DNA of 64,000 bases from JACVRN01 sp036389255 (GCA_036389255.1 DASVQI010000023.1:124001-188000), one strand, 5' to 3'. Counted from the first letter of the stretch, positions 42,736 through 52,411 are shown. A program made the numbers and translations. The notes: generated from the sequence alone by a model not told the origin.

Positions 42736-43788
42736 TTATCTTTGACTCAGCTCGTGTACGGCTTCGACCAGCGCCAGTACGTTCTCCACGGGCGTCTCAG
42801 GCAGTATGCCGTGGCCCATATTGAAGATGTGGCCGGGCCGCCCGCCCGCCTGCTCAAGTATGCGCCGGGCCTGTCCGCGCACGAAATCCGCGTCGGCAAA
42901 GAGGCTTACAGGGTCAAGGTTGCCCATCACGGCAACGTCTCCCAGCCTCTCCCACTCTTCATCCAATTGCACGCGCCAGTCCAATCCAATGACATCTCCG
43001 CCAGCCTCCTTCATCAGCTCAAGAAGCGTGGCCGTGCCCGTGCCGAAATGTATGACGGGCACGCCACGCCGGACGTTCCTGATAACTTCGCGCGTGTGCG
43101 GCAGGACGTATTCACGGTAGTCGTCCGGGCTCAGGCAGCCTACCCACGAGTCGAAGAGCTGCACGGCCTGCGCGCCGGCCTCAACCTGCGCGTTCAGGTA
43201 TTTGGAGAGGGCGCGGGCAATCAGAGACATCATCTCGTGCCATGCTCCCTTGTCCAGATACATCAGTCGCTTGGTGTGTATGTAGTTCTTTGAGCCGCCG
43301 CCTTCGGTCATGTAGGAGGCGAGCGTGAACGGCGCGCCGCTAAAGCCTATGAGGGGGATGTCTGCGGGCAAGTCGCGCCGCGTCAGCCGTATTGCCTCCA
43401 TGACGTAATCAAGGGCCTGAGCGTCCTCCACCTCGCGCAGCCGCTCCACGTCTTTAGAGCCGCGCACGGGATTGTGTATGACCGGGCCTTCGCCTTTGGC
43501 GAACTCAAGGTCAATCCCCATAGGCTCAAGTATGAGCAGGATGTCCGCGAAGATTATGGCCGCGTCAACGTTGAGCCTTTGGGCAGCGTAGACCGTCACT
43601 TCCGAAGCCACTTCCGGCTTCTTGCACATCTCCAGAAAGGTGTGGCGCGCGCGCACCTCTCTGTACTCCTTCATGTAGCGCCCGGCCTGACGCATCAACC
43701 AGACGGGCGTGTAAGGCGTTGCCTCTCGCCGGCAGGCTCGCATAAAAGGGCTATTGTGAAGCGGGTCTGTTTCCACCTTTTGACTCAA
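42736..43788 (-). CDS. hemE: Uroporphyrinogen decarboxylase
   Basis: 350 residues from a TTG at 43788, since no ATG gives the expected N-terminus. It removes four carboxyl groups from uroporphyrinogen III to give coproporphyrinogen III. Family blocks: PVWLMRQAGRYMKEYR near residue 28, IIFADILLILEPMG with the catalytic Asp, GFSGAPFTLASYM, HFGTGTATLLELM and GNLDPVSL, and FNMGHGILPETP near the end. It is the first gene of hemE-hemH-SDR-hemG. The 316-base region upstream separates it from a divergent ECF sigma factor and holds a small TGAATCAATGA palindrome. Confidence 0.95.
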   Translation of the reverse strand: MSQKVETDPLHNSPFMRACRREATPYTPVWLMRQAGRYMKEYREVRARHTFLEMCKKPEVASEVTVYAAQRLNVDAAIIFADILLILEPMGIDLEFAKGEGPVIHNPVRGSKDVERLREVEDAQALDYVMEAIRLTRRDLPADIPLIGFSGAPFTLASYMTEGGGSKNYIHTKRLMYLDKGAWHEMMSLIARALSKYLNAQVEAGAQAVQLFDSWVGCLSPDDYREYVLPHTREVIRNVRRGVPVIHFGTGTATLLELMKEAGGDVIGLDWRVQLDEEWERLGDVAVMGNLDPVSLFADADFVRGQARRILEQAGGRPGHIFNMGHGILPETPVENVLALVEAVHELSQR

Positions 43789-43953
43789 AGAAGGCGTCTC
43801 CTAATCTCTCTTTACGACTCCCGGCACGGGCGGGCGGCTGGCGCGATTTCCCAAACGACCGTGCGCGGCTGTATAAATGGAGCTTCAGGCTTGCACATTC
43901 AGACTACAATAGGACGGGCCTTGAGCGCGAGCCAGCAGGCGCGTTATGAATTT

Positions 43954-43993
43954 ACTCATTGAATCAATGAGCCGATGAGCTATTGAATCAATA
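43954..43993. repeat. Palindromic element, TGAATCAATGA word family
   Basis: CTCATTGA/TCAATGAG (43955-43971) is a perfect 8-bp-arm palindrome, followed by ATGAGCTATTGAATCAATAT. It matches the element at 3196-3256. It lies in the 316-base region between the divergent hemE and sigma factor genes, where control sites of both should be. Confidence 0.5.
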
Positions 43994-44104
43994 TCTTAGC
44001 CATTTTCGGCAAAATAGTTGCCACAAACCGCGCCTTTGCGGTGTTTATGGTGTGGAAGCGGCGGAAAGAGCGCGTTTTCGGCCTGTGAGAGCTGGAAGAG
44101 AAGG

Positions 44105-44674
44105 ATGAGCGAACGAGCAAGAGCCTTGCTAGACTCTGTGCCCAACGAGATGGAGACGGCGACAGCCGTACTGGGCTTTGATGAAGCGTTCACGCTGCAT
44201 CACCGGGCCGTCTTCCGCACGGCACGCGCCCTTGTGCGCGACTCGGGGCTGGCCGAGGACATTACGCAAGAGGTCTTTTTACGGCTCTACAAGAACATGG
44301 AATCCACGCCCAAGGACGAGCTTCTGAGAGCGTGGCTGCTGCGCGTGACTATGAACGTGGCGCGCAACACCTTGAGAGGACAGGGCCGCGCCAACGCCCG
44401 CGAGGAAGAGTACGCAAGGCAGGCCGAAGACGACGGCGCGTTCATAGCCGAGCCTGAGCTTGATTTCGAGCGCCGCGCGCAGATTGAAGAGGCCCGCCGC
44501 GCACTTGAAAAGATTAAAGAGCCCATGCGCAGTTGCCTGCTGCTGAAACAGCAGGGGCTTTCGTACCGCGAGATAGCGGAAACGCTCTCGATTAACGAGG
44601 CTAACGTAGGCAGCCTGATTGCGCGTGGCCGCAAGGAATTCGTCAGGGTGTACGGCAAAATCGGAGGACACTGA
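44105..44674 (+). CDS. ECF (RpoE-like) sigma factor
   Basis: 189 residues from the ATG at 44105, with GAAGAGAAGG just before it. Region 2: VFRTARALVRDSGLAEDITQEVFLRLYKNM; region 4: KIKEPMRSCLLLKQQGLSYREIAETLSINEANVGSLIARGRKEF with the helix-turn-helix. No region 1 or 3, as usual for ECF factors. It should direct RNA polymerase to its regulon when released from the anti-sigma factor. The stop overlaps the anti-sigma start by one base (TGATG). I do not see a clear ECF-type autoregulatory promoter, so what controls it is open. Confidence 0.94.
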   Translation: MSERARALLDSVPNEMETATAVLGFDEAFTLHHRAVFRTARALVRDSGLAEDITQEVFLRLYKNMESTPKDELLRAWLLRVTMNVARNTLRGQGRANAREEEYARQAEDDGAFIAEPELDFERRAQIEEARRALEKIKEPMRSCLLLKQQGLSYREIAETLSINEANVGSLIARGRKEFVRVYGKIGGH

Positions 44675-45609
44675 TGAGAGAGTTTTGTCTGACAGAAGAT
44701 GTCATACAGCAGTTCGTAGACGGCGAACTCTCGGAGGAAAGAACTGAGGCGGTCGCGGCGCACCTCGCGGGGTGCGACGATTGCGCGAGCCTTCTGGACG
44801 AGGTTGAGCACGAGAACGCGTTTCTGGCGGAAGCCTTCGCGCCGGAGCTGAGCCTGCCCGTGCCTACGGTGGCTTTGCGCGAGCGTCTGGACGCGGCGAT
44901 TGCAGAATTGGAGCCGCGCCGCCAGCTTGCCACTGAATCCGTCGGAGCGCGTGCGCGCAACTGGTTTTCGTCTCTCTTCGGTTCCTTCTCCCTGAGCCCG
45001 CAGGCCGGTGCGCTCGGCTTTGCCAGTCTGGCAGTCATACTCGCGTTCGCAGCCATCTTCGCGGTCATACAGTTACGCTCGCGCGGCGGTGATGCACAGC
45101 CCGCGATTGCCGATAAAAGAGGCGCTCAGCCAGTAGCCGCGCCCCCGGTCAAGCCGCCCGTCAAGGAGACTAACGCGGATGAAGTAGCAGTTGTGCCTGT
45201 GCCTGTCTCAGCGACTCCTTCGTCGGACGTAATGAAGGCCAAGCCCGCACAGCGACAGCGCGCTTCAAAGCGGCAAGGCAAGAGCGTTGACAATCCGCAG
45301 CCGCCCGAGACGGCGCAGCCCGGCCCGACAGAGGCAAGGCTCTTGCCGGGCGAAGAGGGCTATCTACAGGCGATTGCTTCTTTGACTACCGTGGTCGAAG
45401 CCAACAAGGATTACGTGTTGAAGCCTACGGTGCGCGCCGATTACGAGCGCAACCTGGCGGTCGTAGACCAAGCCATTGCCAGCACACGCCAGCAGGCCAA
45501 GCGCAACCCGAACGACCGCGACGCCATAGAATTTATGTACACGGCCTATCAGAACAAGATAGAGCTTTTGAGCGCCGTGGCAGACCAGACTCGTATAGCG
45601 TCTCGCTAG
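44674..45609 (+). CDS. Membrane anti-sigma factor with zinc-finger-like domain
   Basis: 311 residues. N-terminal HLAGCDDC (residues about 29-36) after DVIQQFVDGELSEERTEAVAAHL is the anti-sigma zinc finger (H-x3-C-x2-C). A membrane span (about 113-135, FASLAVILAFAAIFAVI) follows, then a periplasmic part with a Pro/Lys/Gln-rich linker and a helical end (LQAIASLTTVVEANKDYVLK, ADYERNLAVVDQAIA). It should hold the sigma factor at the membrane until an envelope signal releases it. The ATG overlaps the sigma stop. Confidence 0.93.
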   Translation: MREFCLTEDVIQQFVDGELSEERTEAVAAHLAGCDDCASLLDEVEHENAFLAEAFAPELSLPVPTVALRERLDAAIAELEPRRQLATESVGARARNWFSSLFGSFSLSPQAGALGFASLAVILAFAAIFAVIQLRSRGGDAQPAIADKRGAQPVAAPPVKPPVKETNADEVAVVPVPVSATPSSDVMKAKPAQRQRASKRQGKSVDNPQPPETAQPGPTEARLLPGEEGYLQAIASLTTVVEANKDYVLKPTVRADYERNLAVVDQAIASTRQQAKRNPNDRDAIEFMYTAYQNKIELLSAVADQTRIASR

Positions 45610-45632
45610 ACGAGCGTAGAAAGTAACCAGAG

Positions 45633-46616
45633 ATGAGAAGAAACGCTTTAATAATCATCGTGATGCTGTTCGCGCTCGCCGCAAGCGCCACCGCCGCCTT
45701 CGCGCAGAAGGAGAAGGATAAGCCCAAGGACAAGAACCTTGACTTGGGCGAGCAGATGGAGCGAACGATTCCTGCCAGCCAGAACGTGGCCCTCTCCGTC
45801 TGCCTTGCGTCCGGCAACATAACTGTTCAGGGCTGGGACAGGTCGGAAGTCAAGGTCACAGCCACGAGCCTGCGCCAGTTGGAGCTTCAGGGCGGCGGCA
45901 TGAATCCTTCGCAGCGCGTAGAGGTCTTAGCCTCAAACGGCGCGGGCGCGCAGCCCGGAGAGCCCGTGGCCTCCGAATGCCGCGCAATGACCGACATGGA
46001 GATAAACGTCCCGCGAGGCGCTATCGTTGAAATCAGGCTCAGGGGCGGCGACATAGATGTCGCGGATGTCGCTGAGGCCCGCATCAAGAATATGAGCGGC
46101 GACATCACTCTGAGCGGAGTTGCGAGAGCCGTTGAAGCGGGGACAATTAGCGGCGACCTGACGGTCACGAACTCCGCCGGTCGAGTCAAGCTGGCTACCG
46201 TTAGCGGCGACGTAGACGCCACGAACATACGCCCCCTTGAGCCGGGCGACGATTTCAGCGCTACTTCCACGAGCGGCGACATCACGCTCGAGAACGTGGC
46301 TCAGGCCCGCATGGGAGCCAACACCACTAGCGGCATGATTACGCTGACGGGAGAGCTTGCGCGGGGCGGCAGCTACTCTTTCAATACTTTTTCCGGCGAC
46401 GTGGTCTTGAATATTCCACAGAACTCGGCCTTTCGCATCAACGCCATCACGCCGCAGGGAAGTATCACGACCGACTTTACCGTCAAGCCTGCGGGCGAAG
46501 GCGACTCGCAGAGCCCCGCGCGCGAAGGCCGCCTAGTGGGGACTTACGGCGCGAGCGAATGGTCAAACCTCAACATACACAGCTTCTCCGGCACGGTGCG
46601 CCTGCAAAGGCGATAA
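45633..46616 (+). CDS. DUF4097-family secreted beta-solenoid protein (first of three)
   Basis: 327 residues, signal peptide to AAFAQ. The body is strand-rich with a recurring S-G-D-I/V motif: LASGNITVQGWDRSEVKV, MSGDITLSGV, ISGDLTVTNS, VSGDVDATN, TSGDITLENV, FSGDVVLNI. This is the DUF4097 (putative adhesin) pattern, a right-handed beta-helix-like fold. The protein is exported and probably acts at the envelope. It is 23 bases after the anti-sigma gene and starts a run of three relatives, so it is likely a target of this sigma factor. The actual function is unknown. Confidence 0.9.
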   Translation: MRRNALIIIVMLFALAASATAAFAQKEKDKPKDKNLDLGEQMERTIPASQNVALSVCLASGNITVQGWDRSEVKVTATSLRQLELQGGGMNPSQRVEVLASNGAGAQPGEPVASECRAMTDMEINVPRGAIVEIRLRGGDIDVADVAEARIKNMSGDITLSGVARAVEAGTISGDLTVTNSAGRVKLATVSGDVDATNIRPLEPGDDFSATSTSGDITLENVAQARMGANTTSGMITLTGELARGGSYSFNTFSGDVVLNIPQNSAFRINAITPQGSITTDFTVKPAGEGDSQSPAREGRLVGTYGASEWSNLNIHSFSGTVRLQRR

Positions 46617-46758
46617 GCTCTGAAAGGCGCACCACCGCCGCCCGGCATTTCCGCCCGCTTTCCTGATTTCACCTGCTACAAGAAATTATTTGTCACAAAT
46701 GGCGCGGGAGCGGTGTTTTCCTTTCTAGAGAGAGATTAAACGAAAGGCATTCCTGAAG

Positions 46759-47721
46759 ATGAGATACAAACTATTACTCGTTTCGCTTCTACTGATAACC
46801 GCGTTCGCCGGCGTGCGTCAGGGCTCCGAGCGTCTTTCAAGGGGCGTGGCTTTGACAAATCACTGGGCCATGGCCGCGCTCTTCTGGAGCAACGTGCTCG
46901 ATTCGACCGAAGCCTCTGGCAAGACACTCGCTCGCTTCGCGCCGGGCCAGCCGCCGTCTTCGGCTCTGGCCGAGGGTCAGGAAGAGTTTCGCTGGCAGGG
47001 CCGAGTGCAGCCCGGACAGACCCTTGAGATTAAGGGCGTCAACGGCAACGTGCGCGCCGAAGGCTACACGGGCAGTCAGGTGGAGGTCGTCGCTAACAAA
47101 AAGGGTCGAAGAAGCGACCCGAAAGAGGTGGAGATTCGCGTGATGGAGCACGCGGGAGGCGTTACCATCTGCGCCGTCTATCCTTCCGCCGACGGCTCGC
47201 GCCCGAACGATTGTCAGGTAGGGCGTTCATGGAATACCAACGTTCGAAACAACGACGTGTCGGTTGATTTCACTGTTAAGGTTCCTGCGGGCGTGCGCTT
47301 CTTCGGTCGCACAATCAACGGCGAGGTAGAAGCCGAGCGCATAGGCGCGGACGTTGATGTCGCCACAGTGAACGGCTCCATAAACGTCTCCGCTTCCGGC
47401 ATAGCTCAGGCCAACACCATCAACGGCTCCATCAGGGCTTCTATGGGCAATGCCAACTGGACGGGCGAGCTGAAGTTCAACACCGTCAACGGCAGCATCA
47501 CGCTGGATTTTCCAACGGGGCTGAGCGCTGATATGCGCGCCGAGACTCTGAACGGGGATGTCACTTCGGATTTCCCCCTCAACATGCAGAGCGTTCAGGA
47601 AGAGCGGCGGCCCGGCCAGCCCAGACGTGTGCAGGCGACCATAGGCGGCGGCGGGCGCAGTCTGGTGCTCAAGACCATTAACGGCGACATACGCCTGACG
47701 CGCGGAGGGCAGGCGCTTTAA
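46759..47721 (+). CDS. DUF4097-family protein (second of three)
   Basis: 320 residues with a signal-peptide-like start (LLLVSLLLITAFAG). The repeat motif here is N-G rather than S-G: VNGNVRAEGYTGSQVEVV, INGEVEAERIGAD, VNGSINVSASG, INGSIRASMG, VNGSITLDFP, LNGDVTSDFP and INGDIRLTRG. A pair of cysteines (TICAVY and NDCQVG) may form a disulfide in the exported protein. The gene is 142 bases after the first DUF4097 gene, same strand. Like its neighbours it is probably part of an envelope-stress set; function unknown. Confidence 0.9.
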   Translation: MRYKLLLVSLLLITAFAGVRQGSERLSRGVALTNHWAMAALFWSNVLDSTEASGKTLARFAPGQPPSSALAEGQEEFRWQGRVQPGQTLEIKGVNGNVRAEGYTGSQVEVVANKKGRRSDPKEVEIRVMEHAGGVTICAVYPSADGSRPNDCQVGRSWNTNVRNNDVSVDFTVKVPAGVRFFGRTINGEVEAERIGADVDVATVNGSINVSASGIAQANTINGSIRASMGNANWTGELKFNTVNGSITLDFPTGLSADMRAETLNGDVTSDFPLNMQSVQEERRPGQPRRVQATIGGGGRSLVLKTINGDIRLTRGGQAL

Positions 47722-47756
47722 GCCTGACTTCGATTTTGGAAAGGAATCAAAGAGCG

Positions 47757-49532
47757 ATGAATAAACGAATCGTGTGGGCCGTGCTGGCCGTCTTAGCCCT
47801 GATTGCGGCACAGGCCGGAGCGGCGCTGGCGCAGGACAAGGTGCAGGAAGAGTTTCACCAGACCTACCAGCTTTCACAGGCCGGACGCATACAGTTGGAG
47901 AATATCAACGGCAGCGTGCGCGTCACAGGTTGGGATCGCAACGAAGTCAAGGTGGATGCGGTCAAGTGGGCCTACACGCGCGAGCGGCTGGACGAGGCTC
48001 AGATAATCGTAGAGCCCGGCACGGACAGCCTTCGCATCTACACCCGCTATCCTGAGCGCAACCAGAACTTCAGGAGCGACCCGCAGGGGAAGCTCAATAA
48101 TCCCGCCACGGTCGAGTACACGCTTTTTGTGCCCAGAGGCGCGCGGATTGACGCCATAGAGATAATCAACGGCGGCGTGAGCCTTGAAGGATTGACGGGC
48201 GACGTTCGCGCTTCGAGCATCAACGGCAACGTGACTGCGCGCGGCCTGCGCGGCGAAGCCAAGCTCTCCACCATCAACGGCAATCTGGAAGCGGACTTCA
48301 ATCAACTGGACGCGGCAAAGTCAATCGCACTCGCATCCGTTAATGGCGACGTCGCCATCACCCTGCCTTCCGACGCCAGCGCGAACTTGAGGGCCAATAA
48401 TGTTCACGGTGGCATTAAAAACGACTTCGGCCTGCCGGTTAGAAAAGGCGAGTACGTGGGCTATGATTTGGCGGGCCAGCTTGGTCAGGGAGCGACCCGC
48501 ATACGGCTCGCCAACGTCAACGGCCAGATAACTATCCGCCGCGCAAACGACGGGCGCGCTCAAAGTCAGGCCACAAACCTTCTGACCATCAGGGAAGAGA
48601 GCAGGGACAAGGCGGACAAAGATGAGATAAAGGAGGCCGCCAGAGAGGCGCGCGAGGCGCGGGTTGAGGTTGCGCGGGCTCGCGCAGACATCGCGCGCGC
48701 CGCACGCGACTCGCAGAGAGAGGCCGAGCGGGCCACGCGTGAGGCTCTGGACGCCAACGCTGCTCTGGGTGCCGGAGCGGGCTATGGCGGCTATAAATTG
48801 ACCGAGCGCGACTCCAGAAGCTTTCCCGTCAGGGGAACGCCGCGCATCACGGTCGAAACCTTCGACGGCGCGGTCAACGTGCGCGCTTGGGATAAACAGG
48901 AAGTGTCGTACACGGCCGTCAAGCGGGCCAGTGACGCGGAGAATATGCAGGGCATACGTATCGCTGCCGACCAGCGCGGCGACGACGTGACAATCCGCGC
49001 GGAGTTCGACGCTGCTACAGCCAGCCGACTCGGCAACGAGCAGGCCGAAGTCTCCATAGACCTCTTCGTGCCAAGGCAGTCGAACCTGCGCATTACGTCG
49101 AAAGATGGCCGCCTGCTTATCGAAGGCGTGTCGGGCGAGTTGGCCGCAAGGACTGGCGACGGGGCTGTGGACGTGCGCGACTCCAGAGGGAATCTGAGCG
49201 TAGAGACATCGGACGGCCGCATTCGCATCTCGAATTTCGACGGGACGGCTCAAGCCAAGACGGGCGACGGGGCAATCATGCTGGACGGTCGCTTTGCTCG
49301 CCTGAACGCTTCCACGGGCGACGGCAGCATCGCGCTGGCGCTCCCGGCAGACTCGAACGCCACCATAGAGACGGATGCCGAAGCGGTCGGCAACGACGGC
49401 GTGGCCACCAGCGAAGACAATGACGAGACTCGCCGCGTGCGTCGCTGGCGCGTCGGCTCAGGCGGAAGCCTGCTGACGCTCAAAACCGGCGAAGGCCGCA
49501 TAATACTGCGCCGCTCAGGCGGCACTCAATAA
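47757..49532 (+). CDS. Double DUF4097 protein with coiled-coil linker (third of three)
   Basis: 591 residues from the ATG at 47757, with AAGGAATCAAAGAG upstream and a signal peptide (VLAVLALIAAQAGAALAQ). Two DUF4097 solenoids, about 25-270 (INGSVRVTGWDRNEVKV, INGGVSLEGLTGDV, INGNVTAR) and about 345-590 (FDGAVNVRAWDKQEVSY, KDGRLLIEGVSGEL, TGDGAVDV, SDGRIRISNF, TGDGSIALAL), are joined by an Ala/Arg/Glu-rich segment (about 285-330) likely to form a coiled coil. Repeat motifs differ between halves (NG versus DG), so they are not a recent duplication. The function is unknown. Confidence 0.9.
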   Translation: MNKRIVWAVLAVLALIAAQAGAALAQDKVQEEFHQTYQLSQAGRIQLENINGSVRVTGWDRNEVKVDAVKWAYTRERLDEAQIIVEPGTDSLRIYTRYPERNQNFRSDPQGKLNNPATVEYTLFVPRGARIDAIEIINGGVSLEGLTGDVRASSINGNVTARGLRGEAKLSTINGNLEADFNQLDAAKSIALASVNGDVAITLPSDASANLRANNVHGGIKNDFGLPVRKGEYVGYDLAGQLGQGATRIRLANVNGQITIRRANDGRAQSQATNLLTIREESRDKADKDEIKEAAREAREARVEVARARADIARAARDSQREAERATREALDANAALGAGAGYGGYKLTERDSRSFPVRGTPRITVETFDGAVNVRAWDKQEVSYTAVKRASDAENMQGIRIAADQRGDDVTIRAEFDAATASRLGNEQAEVSIDLFVPRQSNLRITSKDGRLLIEGVSGELAARTGDGAVDVRDSRGNLSVETSDGRIRISNFDGTAQAKTGDGAIMLDGRFARLNASTGDGSIALALPADSNATIETDAEAVGNDGVATSEDNDETRRVRRWRVGSGGSLLTLKTGEGRIILRRSGGTQ

Positions 49533-49552
49533 AGACGGGTTATTGAGTAAAT

Positions 49553-49643
49553 GCAGAAGTCAGAATGCAGAATGCTGAATGAGAAGCTGATTCAGGCTTG
49601 AATGGTCTTTCTCTACTTCCGCGTACTGCATTCTGACTCCTGC
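49553..49643. terminator. 23-bp inverted repeat, GTCAGAATGCAG word family
   Basis: Arms 49553-49575 and 49621-49643 pair at 20 of 23 bases around a 45-base loop, 20 bases after the DUF4097 operon stop. The rest of the 324-base gap before the DUF5916 gene shows no ORF or clear promoter. The same word occurs in the 3' end of rlmB (22130-22165). Confidence 0.65.
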
Positions 49644-49856
49644 CTTTTCCTCTGCGCCTTTTTTGGAACAAACGCGGGGCGTGTCACGTCTAATAACTTT
49701 TAAGCGGGCCTGCCCTGTGGATTCCCCTTTACTTGCGCGGGGCCGCTTCGATTCATCTATCACGCGGGCGCACTCATAGCAAAAACAGTACAAGCGAGAT
49801 TTCCTTCCACCGGATTCAAAGGCGAGCGCTATACCGGACGGCTCGTAGCGAAGATT

Positions 49857-52328
49857 ATGAAAAAGGCTCTAATACTACTTGCATTCATACTGGCGGGCGC
49901 GATACAGGCCGCGCGGGCTCAAACGTCGCCTGAGCTGGTGAGGGTTTCAGGCTCGAAAGACGACAAGGCGAGCGCTAAAACGGCCACTCCGCTTCCGCCG
50001 GAAAAGGCTCAGCCCGTTCGCCTCGCTCGCTTTGATAAAGCTCCGGTGATTGACGGCAAGCTGGACGACGATGTCTGGAAGCAGGCCGTGACGTTGAGCG
50101 ATTTCTACCAGACGAGCCCCGGCGACAACATACAGCCTTCAAAGCCCACCAAGATGATGATTGGCTACGACTCAAAGTTCCTCTATATAGCCTTTCATTG
50201 TTACGACGAGCCGGACAAGATTCGCGCGACCGTGGCCAAGCGCGACAGCATCTTCAACGAAGACAACGTTCGCATCTTTCTGGACACCTTCAACGACCAG
50301 CGCCGTGCGTACGTCTTGGGCTTCAATCCTTACGGCGTGCAGCAGGACGGGATTCTGACGGAGGGCTTAGGCACGGATTTCAACGTGGACGTGGTGATGG
50401 AATCGAAGGGCATCATCACTACTGACGGCTGGACTGTAGAGGCCGCCATCCCCTTCAAGTCGCTGCGCTACGAGGCTGGCAAAGACAAGCTCTGGGGCTT
50501 TCACGCGTGGCGCAACATAGACCGCTTCAACGACGAGATAGATTCATGGATGCCCAACTCGCGCGACAACTCAAGCTTTCTGAATCAGGCGGGACACCTG
50601 ACGGGACTGGAAAACATCTCCACCGAGCGACAGCTTGAGGTAATCCCGAGCCTTACTTTGTCTGAAACCTCAAGACGCGTGCGTACCATCCCGAAGGCTG
50701 ATGCAGAGGCAAACTCTCTTCTCTACGACCCGGGCCGGAACGTCAACGAGCCCGTGAAGCTAGACCCCGGCCTGACGGCAAAGCTTGGCATCACGCCAAC
50801 GGTCACCCTTGACCTTGCCATCAACCCGGACTTCGCGCAGGTTGAGGCGGATCAGACCGTCGTCACGGCCAACCAGCGCTTTCCCATCTTCTTTCCCGAA
50901 AAGCGTCCCTTCTTTCTGGAAGGCATAGACATCTTTCAGACTATGATTAGCGCCGTCAACACGCGCACCATCGTAGACCCGGACGTTGCCATCAAGCTCA
51001 CGGGCAAGCGCGGCCGCAACACTTTCGGCCTGATGCTGGCTTCCGACAACGCGCCCGGCAACTTCAGCGAGGATGAGCGCGGCGACCCTGAGCTTCTGCC
51101 TGACATAGAGAGATTTCTGGACAAGAACGCTTACATAGGCGTGCTGCGGCTCAAGCGCGACGTGGGGCGCGAAAGCAGCGTGGGCCTTCTCGCCACCACC
51201 TACAACTTCATAGAGAAGCATAACAACGTGCTGGGCTTTGACGGCCGCTTTCGTCTTAACCAGCAGATGGTCACGAGCTTTCAACTGCTGGGCACAACTT
51301 CGCGCCGCTATTTTTACGACCCCGAAATAGATGACAGCCGCTATCGTACCGGCAACGGCTTGGGCTACCGTTTCCGTTTTGAGAAGAACGGAAGGCATTT
51401 CAGTTGGAATTACGACGCGCAGGGCTTTACGAGTGATTACCGTTCCGACGTGGGTTTCTCAAGGCGTTTTAATACCAACCGGCAGGGGCTGTTTGCGCAG
51501 TACTCTTCGGAGCCTAAGCCCAAGGCGTCAATCGTCTCATACAGGATTTATAATCTGATTGAAGCCAACTTTGACTGGCAGGGACGCAGCCAGTTCGTGC
51601 TCAACGAGTCGGAGATAATGTTCAACTTTCAACGCCGCAGCTACTTCGGCGCCGGAGTGGATGTTGGCTACGAGCGACTGATTGAAGAGGAGTTCGGCCC
51701 GCGCCGCAATGCGAATCAGGTGGGAGCATTCTACGGCGAGGACTCGGAGCGCTCTACAGGGCAGAGAAGCATATACTTCTTCGGCGGCTCTACACCGAGC
51801 AAAAAGTATTCCGGCTCCTTCGTCTTCGTCTACAACTGGAATCAGTTCGACTACGACTTCGGCGCGGGCTCAAAGTACCCGCGCGTCAGCCCCATCGCGC
51901 TCATAGACCCGGACGCGCCGCTAGACCCCGGCCCCGGAAGCAGCATCCGCATCGAATCCACCCTTGAGTACAGGCCGACGGACGTGCTCAACTTCAGTCT
52001 CCAATATAACAAGAGCAGGCTGGTGCGCAATGACACGGAACTTGTCGCGTTCGATTCGAACATCTTCGTCTTACGCTCCACTTACCAGTTCTCGCGCTTC
52101 ACGTTCCTGCGCGCGCGCGTTGATTACGACACGCTGGAGTCCAGAGTGCGCGGCCAGTTCCTGCTGGGCTGGACTCCGAACCCCGGCACGGCCTTTTATC
52201 TGGGCTACAACGACGACGTGAATCGCAACGGCTACAATCCCTTCACGGGTCAGCTAGAGCCCGGATTCCGTCGCAATGGCCGCGTCTTCTTCGTCAAGAT
52301 GGCCTACCTCTTCAGGCGAAGCCTGTAG
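49857..52328 (+). CDS. DUF5916 outer-membrane protein with CBM9-like N-domain
   Basis: 823 residues with a signal peptide (LILLAFILAGAIQAARAQ). The N-terminal region (about 55-240) resembles the family 9 carbohydrate-binding fold: PVIDGKLDDDVWKQA, YDSKFLYIAFHCYD, NVRIFLDTFNDQRRAYVLGFN, WTVEAAIPFKSLRY. From about 265 on comes the DUF5916 part, with a LDLAINPDFAQVEADQ block and RFPIFFPEKRPFFLEG, then many amphipathic strands to a terminal MAYLFRRSL, indicating an outer-membrane barrel. Such proteins may bind or move glycans or peptides; substrate unknown. It may be in the same regulon as the DUF4097 genes but has its own gap. Confidence 0.9.
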   Translation: MKKALILLAFILAGAIQAARAQTSPELVRVSGSKDDKASAKTATPLPPEKAQPVRLARFDKAPVIDGKLDDDVWKQAVTLSDFYQTSPGDNIQPSKPTKMMIGYDSKFLYIAFHCYDEPDKIRATVAKRDSIFNEDNVRIFLDTFNDQRRAYVLGFNPYGVQQDGILTEGLGTDFNVDVVMESKGIITTDGWTVEAAIPFKSLRYEAGKDKLWGFHAWRNIDRFNDEIDSWMPNSRDNSSFLNQAGHLTGLENISTERQLEVIPSLTLSETSRRVRTIPKADAEANSLLYDPGRNVNEPVKLDPGLTAKLGITPTVTLDLAINPDFAQVEADQTVVTANQRFPIFFPEKRPFFLEGIDIFQTMISAVNTRTIVDPDVAIKLTGKRGRNTFGLMLASDNAPGNFSEDERGDPELLPDIERFLDKNAYIGVLRLKRDVGRESSVGLLATTYNFIEKHNNVLGFDGRFRLNQQMVTSFQLLGTTSRRYFYDPEIDDSRYRTGNGLGYRFRFEKNGRHFSWNYDAQGFTSDYRSDVGFSRRFNTNRQGLFAQYSSEPKPKASIVSYRIYNLIEANFDWQGRSQFVLNESEIMFNFQRRSYFGAGVDVGYERLIEEEFGPRRNANQVGAFYGEDSERSTGQRSIYFFGGSTPSKKYSGSFVFVYNWNQFDYDFGAGSKYPRVSPIALIDPDAPLDPGPGSSIRIESTLEYRPTDVLNFSLQYNKSRLVRNDTELVAFDSNIFVLRSTYQFSRFTFLRARVDYDTLESRVRGQFLLGWTPNPGTAFYLGYNDDVNRNGYNPFTGQLEPGFRRNGRVFFVKMAYLFRRSL

Positions 52329-52343
52329 AGAGACAGGCAAATA

Positions 52344-52385
52344 GTAAATGGTGAATAGATACAGGTTCATCTATTCACCATTTAC
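52344..52385. terminator. 17-bp perfect hairpin (GTAAATGGTGAATAG word family)
   Basis: Arms 52344-52360 and 52369-52385 are perfect reverse complements around ACAGGTTC, with outer CAAATAG/CTATTT pairing beyond. It lies between convergent genes (stops at 52328 and 52412), a bidirectional terminator. The word recurs at 22770-22806 and as a direct repeat at 52946-52981. Confidence 0.85.
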
Positions 52386-52411
52386 CACCTGCTATTTACT
52401 TCTTATTGTCC

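Noticed and set aside
48321..49253. 310-codon minus-strand ORF
   Set aside because: Antisense to the double DUF4097 gene; shadow of repeats.
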